DNA from: CAYRVX01 sp964642165
GTDB lineage: Bacteria > Planctomycetota > Phycisphaerae > SM23-33
DNA length: 15,292 nucleotides
Assembly: GCA_964642165.1 (NCBI GenBank)
Contig: CAZXOC010000182.1
Location: forward strand, 1-15,292
Direction of reading: 5' to 3'
Of the stretch, positions 1 through 9,500 are shown piece after piece. Every line of letters begins with the position of its first letter. The stretch's first letter is position 1. Position numbers and translations under genes: made by a program. The notes under the pieces are model-generated. The model ran no database searches. It was not told where the DNA came from and saw only the letters and a list, made by a program, of their open reading frames with translations.

Positions 1-287
1 CGGCGCCCTCGCCGCCGTGGATATCGTCGGCGCCCTCGCCGCCCTCGATGACATCCGCGCCCGCATCGCCGTGGAGCTCGTCGCCGCCCGCGTCGCCGTA
101 TATCTCGTCGTCCCCGCCGCCACCGTGGACCGTGTCGGCGCCCTCGTCGCCGTGGATCGTGTCGCCGCCCTCGTCGCCGTGGATGTCGTCGGCCTCCGTG
201 CCGCCGTGGAGCTCGTCGGCGCCCTCGCCGCCGTGGATATCGTCGGCGCCCTCGCCGCCCTCGATGACATCGGCGCCCGCATCGCCG
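1..287 (-). repeat. 216-bp direct repeat inside RTX block 3
   Basis: Bases 1-55 are identical to 217-271. A single mismatch (56 versus 272, synonymous) is followed by 15 more identical bases, to 71 and 287. The offset of 216 bp equals eight 27-bp nonapeptide units, or 72 residues. The only amino-acid change near the right border of the copy is His versus Phe in ELHGDAG versus ELFGDAG. Beyond that the copies diverge but keep the repeat frame. This indicates recent duplication by unit-level recombination. Further copies may lie to the left of the window. Confidence 0.88.
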
Positions 288-570
288 AAGAGCTCGTCCT
301 CGCCCGCGTCGCCGTGGATCTCGTCGTCGCCGGAGCCGCCGTGGACGGCGTCGCGACCCTCGCCGCCGTGGACCTCGTCCGCGTAGGTCGGGTCGTCCGC
401 GGATTGGACCGTCAGGTCGCGCGTCGCGGCGTCCACCTCGAAGTCGCCGTCGGCCCAGACCTCGTCGTCGCCGCCGCCGCCGAGGATCACGTCCGCGCCC
501 GCGCCGCCGCCCAGCGTGTCCGCGCCCGACCCGCCGGTGACCTCGTCGCCGCCCGCGCCGCCGTCCAGCA
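2..570 (-). repeat. His-rich RTX block 3, running off the left edge
   Basis: Residues 3439-3628 of the giant protein. After four ordinary units, a 27-residue acidic linker without units (about 3475-3500) is followed by a long unbroken array. In it most nonapeptides read (E/D/T)(I/V/L)HGG(E/D)GAD. I count about ten His residues, each directly before the Gly pair, with Glu and Asp filling most variable positions. Blocks 1 and 2 lack this His. The array is still running at the window edge, so its length is unknown. Confidence 0.92.
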
Positions 571-3500
571 CCACGCCGATCGTCGACGCGGCCGCGTCCA
601 GGACGTCGTCGCCCGCCTGGCCGTGGGCGACGAGCAGCCCCGTGCCGCCGGTGAGCTGCACGGCGACGGAGTCCCTCGTCGCGGCGCCCGCGCCGGCGTG
701 GAGCGCCGTGACCGCATCGGGGGAAACGCCCGTGACCGTGAACGTGTTTCCGCCGCTGCCGCCGCGGACCTCGATGCCCCCGCCGAACGAGCCGCCGGTG
801 GCCCTGTACGTGATGTCGGCCGGTGCGAGCCCGCGAACGCTGCCGGCGTCGATCCGGACGTCCGTGTCCGCGTCGGCGTCGCCGGCGTCGCTGACGTGCA
901 GGAGGTTGGCGACACCCGCCCCGGCGTCGAGGATCAGCTCGGCGGCGACGTCGTCCAGCGAGCCGGCGCCCGTGGGCGCGTCGTCGGAGACGTGGATCGC
1001 GTCGTTGCCGGCGCCGGCGTCGATCGTGGTCTTCGCCGACGTGCCGCGGACGTTCACCGTGTCGGCGGCGCTGCCGAGGCGCACCAGCAGGTCGTCCAAC
1101 TCGCCGTAGGTCAGCTCGCCCCCAAGGCCCAGGCCCGTCAGCACCTCGGCCGTGAGCGTCGCCTGGCTGGCGGTGTTCTCCCCGCTGTCGTCGATGGTCA
1201 GCGCGTCCTGCCCCTCGCCGCCGGTCACCGTGACGTCGCCGCCGATGTTGTCCACGATGCCGCCGGTGTTCGCCGGCGCGGCGCTGCCCACGTGGATCGC
1301 GTCGTCGCCCTGCCCGCCCTCGGCGGTCACCTCGCCGCCGGCGGCCACGACGTTGATCTCGTCGGCCCCGCCGTCGCCGCGGACGGTCACCACGCTGCCG
1401 CCGTCCGAGCCGCGAAGCGTGATCGTGTCGGCGCCGTCGTCGGCGCCGTCGTCCAGGCCGTCGCGGCCGTTGACGGTGAGCGTGCCGGCGGCGGAGATGA
1501 TCTCCACGTCGTCGGCGCCCCCGCCCGCGGAGACCGTGGTGGCCCCGGGAATCGTCCGCAGGACGACGAGCTCGTCGTCGCCGTCGCCGAGGTGGAGGTC
1601 CAGGGCCTCGACGCGGCGGTAGTCGATCCCGACGGCCATGCCCAGGCCGGTGACGGCCTTGTCCGTCACGGTGCCCTTGTCGGCGGCGGTATCGGCCCCG
1701 TCGTCCACGACGAGGGTGTCGCCGTCAACCTCGCCCTCCTTGCCGCCGTCGATGAAGAGCGGGCCGGTGAGCGTCTGGCCGTCGATGGCATTGACGCCGA
1801 CGGCGTCGGTGCCCTCGTCGGCGTCCCCGACGGTGAAGCGGTCGTCGCCCGCCTCCCCCGCCAAGGCCACGGACATGCTGCCGGGCGTGCTCTGGACGAT
1901 GAGATCGTCGTTGCCGGCGCCGAGTTGCACCCGGAGCGTCTCGATGCCGGACTCGCCTCCGCTGGCGTTGTACTCGAAGCGGCCCGATTCGCCTGCGACA
2001 GCCGTGTCCGTCACCGTCAGCACGTCCGCGCCCGGCGAACCGAGGACGATCGCCGCGTCCGTGTCCCACGGGTTGCCCTGGTCGCGGAGGCGCACGGTCG
2101 GCAGGCCCGCGCCGGAGGCCTGGACGGTGTAGGTTTCCGACCCGCCGCGGCCGTCGAGCAGGACGCCGTCGGGCCCGGCGTGAGAGACGACGAAGGCATC
2201 GGCCCCGCGCCCGCCGAGGACGACCTCGACGGCCAGCAGGTGGCCCGTCTCGCGGACGGCGTTGCCGGCCGCCTCGGGAGACTCGGCCCGCGGGAAGCCC
2301 GCCTTCGCGCCGCCGGCGTCCATCGTGGCGCCGATGTCGGCCGTGACGGCCGTGAAGTCCCACGTGTCGGCCTCGCCCGCCGCGTCGTCGACGGTGTCCT
2401 TGCCGTCGGCGTTGGCGAAGCGGTACGTGTCGCTGCCCGCGCCGCCGGCGAGGGCGTCGTTGCCGGCGCCGCCGACGAGGGCGTCGTCGCCGTCGCCGCC
2501 GGTGAGCGTATCGCGCCCGTCGCCGCCGAGGAGCTCGTCGTCGCCCGCGTCGCCGCGGAGCGTGTCGCCGCCGAGGCCGCCGTCGAGCCGATCGGCCCCG
2601 CCGCCGCCGGCCAGCTCGTCATCGCCGCCCTCACCGAGGATCCGGTCGTCGCCGGCCCCGCCGGTGAGCTTGTCGTTGCCGCCGCCGCCGTGGAGCGCCA
2701 CGGGCACGAAGACGCCGCCGGCGTCGATCGTGTCGTTGCCTTCGCCGCCCCAGGCGACGATCCGCTCGACGTTCTCGTACGTCTGCGAGTAGCCGAACGC
2801 GGTGACGGTGATGTCGCCGGGGCTGGCGGCGCTGCCGGCCTGGGTGAGCGTGAAGGTCTCATTGCCGTCGGACAGGTCGCCCTGGTACCGCGCCTCGGCG
2901 TTGGGGCCCATGTTCAGCAGCAGGACCTCCTCGCCGTCCAGCTCGGTTACCTGGGCGAGCACCGGCGGGCGGTGGAACGGCACGTCGTACTCGTAGAGCT
3001 TCACCCGCGCGAGCTCCATCGACTTCTCGTACGACGTGAAGGCCAGGTCGATCTCCAGGTAGACGCGCAGGAAGGCCTCGAAGAGCCCGCGGATGTCGAA
3101 GACCGCCAGCGGCGCCAGGACGGAGAAGTCGTCCCAGTTGGCCTCGACGTTGGCGAGCATCTCGCCCAGGCGGACCTTGCCGTCGCGATCGGGGTCGTTG
3201 AGGTTGAAGAAGATGGTCGAGTCGATGCCGCCCTCGGCCCCGGCGCGGGCGACCTTCGCGCTCAGCGCCGCCCCGGCCGCGATCGTGCCCTTGAGGAACG
3301 CCTCGGCGACGTCCTTGCCGCTGGTCAGGTCGAGGTCGTTGACGTAGAAGCCGTTGAGCAGGTCCAGGGCATTGCCGCTGCGGCGGAACTGCTCCACGCC
3401 GCGCGTGTCGTACCCGACGGCCAGGTCCACCCCGGCCGAGACCGCCCCGCGAAGCGTCACCGCCAGCGGACCCCAAATGGGGAACTCCTGGAAGTACTCG

Positions 3501-6500
3501 AAGCTGAAGCCCAGCTCCGGCAGCTCGTAGGTGACCAGCGTCACGTCGGGCTGGCCGAGCAGGAGCTTGAAGACATTCTCCGGCTTGAGAAGGTCGAAGT
3601 GGAACGCCCCCTCGCCGCGCGTGATGGTCTTGGCGAACTCGCGGGCCTTGCCGCTGCCGCCGATGGCGTCGAGGTCCGGGTCGGGCCGGTCGTCCGGCAC
3701 GCCGGCGCCCTGGAGGTCGGCGTTGGTGGCCGACCGGAGGTCGGGGAGGATGCCCGCGCGCCCGCCGTTGCCGTCCGAGCCGCTGAGGACGAGATCGCCG
3801 AAGGGGATCACGAGGTTCCCGCCCCGCGCGTCGGCGGCGGCGTCGGTCACCAGGTCCACCAGCCGGTAGGCCTCCAGGACGGCGTTGAGGAACGGCGTGA
3901 TCTTGGCCTGCTGGTCCAGCTCCTCGGCGAGGTCCTTGATCGTGACGGTGTGCCCGGCCAGGTTGGAGATCACCGGCAGCCGACGGAACAGCAGCCCGTC
4001 CTTGGCGTCCAGCAGCCAGTCGAGGGGCTCGAGGATCTTCCCGATGCGGCTGAGGACCGGGGAGGCGAAGTCGGAGATGAACGAGCCGAGGTCCAGGCCG
4101 ATGTTCCGCAGCGCCACGTCGGGCAGGCCGCCGAAGGAGGCGATTCCCGCGCCCGGGTCGGCCTGGAGGAAGTCCCAGTCCATGACGAAGTCGAAGCCCA
4201 GCGACGGCAGGACCGCGGCGTCCAGGCCGAGGGCGCCGAAGTTGACGTTCACGGCCAGCCCGACGTGCGCGCCGCCCGTGGCGCGGGCCCGGACGACGTC
4301 GCCGAAGCGCCCCGACGAGGCGATCATCTCGCCCATCGTCAGGCGCCCGTCGTCGTCCAGGTCCGCCAGGTCCACGGTGAAGTCGAGGGCCAGCTCGGTG
4401 CGGTCGTCGCCGGGCATGTCGGTGACGTCCACGGCCAGAAAGCCGAGCGTGCCGGACGCACTGGCCGGGCCGCCCGTGGCGCTGGTCAGCCGCGCCGTGA
4501 CCGCCAGGCTCAGCTCGTCGGGGTCCTGCGTGAGGAAGTAGAAGCCCCGGGCCTGGTCCACGCCGAAGCCGAAGTTCAGCGACCAGCCGATCTCCAGCTC
4601 GACGCCGGCGTCGACCGCGAGCCCGATCGCCGGCAGGCCCAGGTCGAACGCGACGGTCTCATCCCAGACGTAGCTCTGCCCGAGCGCCAGCTCGAACTGC
4701 CCGTAGTCGTCGGTGAGGCCGAAGCCCTCCTTCACGACGTCCGCGCGCGTCACCGCGCCGTCGCCGTCGGTGTCGCACAGGATGCCGAGGGCCCCGAAGC
4801 TGTCGAAGAGCTTCTCGGCGCCCTGGGCGGAGGAGGCGAAGACGTCGAACAGCACGTCCTGGATCATGTCCACGGGGTTGTACCCGCCGCCGCCCTGGCG
4901 GAGCTGGAAGCTCAGCGGCGCCACCAGGTCCTCCCGGAAGCGCTCGATGAACTGCCCCGCCTCGGCGAGGGCGTCGCCGATCAGCGGCAGCGACGCCCCG
5001 AACAGCTCGGCGCCGAGGGCGTCCTGGAGCGTCAGCAGGACGGTGTCCAGGCCGTCGATGAGCACGTCCGGGTTGCTGATCATGCCCAGCGGGGTGGGCG
5101 CCGTCAGGGCGCTGAAATCGGGCACCTCGACGACGACCGCCTCGGCCGCGCGCTCGAGGAAGTCCGCCAGGCTGGCGATCGTGACCTTCAGCGCGTTGGC
5201 TGCCTCGTCGCCTCCGACCGGCGTGTCGGGATCGGGGAAGAACAGCGGCAGGCTCACGGAGGCGGATCCGTCGACGTCCACGACGACGTCGCCGCTCGTC
5301 ACCCGCCCGGCGAGGTAGTGCCGCCCGCCGGAGCCGCCGGCCAGGGCGACGTCGATGCCGCCGGTCAGCTCGGCCTCGCCGTCGACGACGAAGAGGCCGA
5401 ACGGCCCGATCTGGGCGGTGAAGTCGAGGTCGGTGCCGCTCACCTCGGCCGACAGCGACAGCTTCGTGCCGTCCGGGCCGGTGTAGAGGAACGGCGCGGG
5501 CGCGCCGGCCAGGTCGATGCCCATCGCCAGCGTCAGGGACCCGCCCAGGGCGGCGCTGAGCTCGCCGGAGGAGTTCAGGCCCACGAGCTTGGTGAACGCC
5601 GCGGGGAACGGGCTGCCGCCGGCCAGGGCGGCCAGGTCCTGGAGATCGAGGTTGAAGGGCAGGGAGTCCTCGAAGGCCGCGCCCACGTACAGGCCCAGCT
5701 TCAGCGCCGGCGTGCCGGAGCTCGTGTCCACGGCCAGGTCGACGCCCAGGTCCTCGGGGCCCAGCCCGAGCTGCTCGCGGACGACGTCCAGGCCGGGCAA
5801 GTAGTCCTCGATCCGCTCGCCGAGCGACTGGACCGTCTCGACGGGGCTCTGCGCGAGGTCGCGGGCCAGGCCGGCGACTTGGTCGGCCACGTTGAGCAGA
5901 TCGGCGATGCTGCGGTCGATCAGGGGCAGGTCGGTCTCGAGCACCTCGGCGACGGCGGCCCGCGGCCCCGTCCCGGCCAGCTCGCGCAGGTAGTCCGCCA
6001 CGCCGTCCAGGGCGGCGATGACGTCGTCGAAGCCGATGTTCCGGAGCCGCTCGAACGCCTCGACGGCGTCGGGCGTGGGGGCGTCGATGCCCACCCGGAT
6101 GGCGTCGCCGTCGGTCACGTCGTCCAGCACCGGCGGGCGGGCGAGCCAGTCGCGGCGGTCGAGGTCGAGCGTGACGTTCGCGGAGACCGCGCCGTCGGCG
6201 AGGGGGAAGTCGCTCCGGGCCTCGACGGCCAGCTCGACGTGCATCTCGCCCTCGATGCTCGCGTCGATGACGCCGGCCTTGGCATCGGCGTCGTAGAGGA
6301 CGCGGCTCTGGCCCAGCTCCATCAGCAGCGTGGAGAGGCTGACGCGCCCGGCGCCGGTCTCGGGGTCGACCAGCTCGAGGACGGCGTCGGCCTCGACCGT
6401 GCCGGCGCTGCCGGTCACGTCCACGCCGAGGAAGCCGAGCGTTGCCGAGGCGGCGATGCCGGCGGCGTCCACCGCGATCTCGCCGCTCAGCACGGCGCGC

Positions 6501-9500
6501 TCGTCGGGGGCGGCGCCTTCGAGGAAGAACTCGGTGGCCCGGGCCCGCAGGAGGCTCTGGAAGCCCGGCTCGAAGCCCAGGCCCGTGACCGCGCCGTTGT
6601 CGGGGTCGTCGCCGACCCGCAGCGCCAGCGTGGGCGTGTCGTCGGGCGCGCCGTCGATCGTGCGACGGAAGGCGATGCGGTTTCCGCCTTCGCTGACGCG
6701 GACGGCCTGCACCTCGGCCTCGGTGGCGGCGTCGCCTTCGAGCGCCAGGTTGACCGCGCGGTTGATGTCGGCCAGCAGGTCCTCGATGGTGGCGTTGCCG
6801 GCGGTCGCGGCGGCGGGAACCACCAGACCGTACTCCGTGCCGTCGACGACGAGCGTGAAGGCCGCGTCGGCCGCGAGCCGCCCGTCGTAGCGCGTCGGCG
6901 CCGTCAGCAGGCCCAGCTCCCCGTAGGCCGGATCGTCGTCGTCCGTCGTGATCTCCAGGCGGCGGTCGACCCACTGCGGCAGGCCGGTGTCCGCGTCCGT
7001 CACCTGGGTCGAGCGCGGCGTCAGGGCGATGCGGTCGAAGGAGGCCTCGGCGAGGACGTCGCCGGCGGCCAGGCCGGCGGCGATGAGCTTCGCGTCGAGG
7101 GCTCCCTGCACGTCGGCGGCGAGCTCCTCGACGGTGGTGTTGCCGTCGTTCCGCGCGACGGTGACGGCGAAGGCGGCGACCTTCACGTCCCCGCTGTCGA
7201 GCTGGTCGTAGACAGCCAGGTCGAACGTCGCGTCGGCCGACAGGACGCCGTCGGCGGGCAGCGCCGGCTCGAAGATCGGCGGCGAGATGGTGATCTGCCC
7301 GCCCGGGGCGAGGTTGACGCCGAAGACGAAGTCGAAGCCCACCTGCGCGGCGAGGTCCAGCGTGCTGCTGCTCTCGACGTGGGCGAAGTCACCGAGGTCG
7401 ATGGCGAAGTCCGCCGGCGAGGCCGTTGCGGGCAGCACCCGCGACCACGAGATGGGGATCGTCATGTCCCGCGTGGCGGGGTCGTAGTCGATCCCCGCCG
7501 GGCCGAGCAGCTCGCCGAGGGCGTCGGCCAGCTCCTGGGCGCTGTCGAAGGCGGCGATCAGGTCGCTCGTGTCCTCGATGCCGGGCAGGCGGACCTTCAG
7601 CGTGCCGGTGGGCCCGCCCGACGTGCGGGAAGCCTTCAGCGTCAGCCGGAAATCCTCCATGCCCGCCTCCACGGACAGCCCGGCCAGGCCCGCCTCGGGC
7701 GGCGCGGCGTCGACGATGGCCTGGATGGCCGCCTCCGCGTCGTCGGCGAGGTCGTCGAAGGTGAGGTTGTCGGTGGTGTCGCCCGCCCGCAGCGTGCCGG
7801 AGAGCTCCTCCCCGTCGTTGAGCTGGAGGTGGATCGTCAGGTCTCGGGCGAGCAGCGGCCCGGCGGGCGGCTCTTCGGCGAGGAACGTCGCGCCGCCGAT
7901 CGCCAGGTCGGCGTGGCCGAAGCCCAGCGTGCCCATCTCGTAGAGGGGCGTCAGCAGGTCGTCGCGAACGACGCGGCCGAATTGCAGGGACTGGCCGATG
8001 ACGCCCTCGAAGACCAGCGGGATGTCGATGGCCCACGTCTCGCTGCTGGTGAGCGATTCGAACCAGCCGCCGAGCTGCTCGAAGACGCCCAGGAAGTCCT
8101 GCGGGCGGATGTTGGCCAGGTCGCGGAACGCGTCCGAGAAGGTGGTCCAGTACTCCCAGAACACGCCGGACGCGATCTCGATGACTTCGCCGGCGAAGCG
8201 CCCGACCACGCTGTCGGCCAGCCCCGTGGCGTCGACCTGGACGGGCAGGTGGGCCGACGGCATCTGGTCGACGGTGAGGCTGACGTTGACGAGGTCGCCC
8301 ACGTCCGTCGTGGCTGTGTCCAGCTCGTCGAGGCTGATCCAGGACCCGTCGCCGGCGGGGTCCTGGAAGCTCACCGCGAGCGTGCCGTCGAGGTGGATGC
8401 TGCCCTCGTCCACGGCGTTGCCCGGGTCGTCGTCGGCCACCCCGTCGCCGATGCTCGCCGCGAAGAAGCCGAAGTTCAGGCCGAAGTTCAGGTCGCCGGC
8501 ATCGACGGCGGCGCGGACGCGGAGGTCGTCGACGTCGAGGAGGAACACCGGCTCGTCGCCCAGCGCCAGCCCGAGCGTCATGTCGGCGGCGAGGCTCGTC
8601 GCCAGGTCCACCGTGGCGCGCGCGTCGAACGCCCAGCCCAGCAGGTCGGCGTCGGCGCCGAGGTCGATGTCGAAGGCCGTGGTGCGCTCGGCCTGGTAGT
8701 CCAGGTCCAGCAGGATCTCCGCCGAGCCGTCGGGCAGGAACGAGACGCTCAGCGTCGCGTCCGAGCCGACGGCCACGTCGAGGTCGCCCAGCTTCAGGTC
8801 GCCGGGGTCGCGCGCCAGGCTGTGGACGGCGTTCCTGGCGTCGCCGAGGGTGTCCGCGAGCCCCGGCTGCGGGTCGTCGGGCAGGAGCTTGGAGATCAGC
8901 ACGCGCTGGTCGTGGATCTCGGCGGCGGCGGCCCGGCCGGCCGGGTTGGCGGTGATGGCGTCGACCAGTTTGCTGCGGGCGGATGCGGGCGAGAGGTCGG
9001 GCAGCGAGACGGCGACGTGCCCGGGCTCGACCGTCGAGTTGGTGTCGAACTCGTAGGTGGTCGAGCCGATGGTGACCGTCTCGCCGTCGGCGACGTCCGC
9101 GGCGATCGTCACCACGCCCGCGTCGCCGGGGTTCAGGTGGCGGCGGGCGTCGGCCATCCAGCCTTTGAGTCGGGTCGCGAGCCCGGTCGCCGTGGCCGGG
9201 CCGGTCTCTTCGAAGTAGGCCTCGACGCGCCCGCGGAGCTGATCGAGCGCGTCGGCGACGTCCATCGCGGCGCCGAGGCTGACGTCGACCTGCCCGAGGC
9301 CGAAGTCGCCGAGGTCCTGCCGGAGCAGCGGCAGGGCGCGGGCGAAGTCGCCGTGTCGGGCCAGTTCGCCGGCCCAGTCGACGAGCCGTTCGAGGCCGTC
9401 GAGCAGCGCGGCTTGGGCGTCGGCGTCGAGCTCGACGTCGCCGGCGGCGAGGCGTTCGGCCGCCTCGTCGCTGTAGGCCATGGTGCTGCCGTCGCTGCCG

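Noticed and set aside
1..570. CRISPR array suggested by regular short repeats
   Set aside because: The 27-bp periodicity has no spacers. It encodes RTX nonapeptides in one continuous frame.
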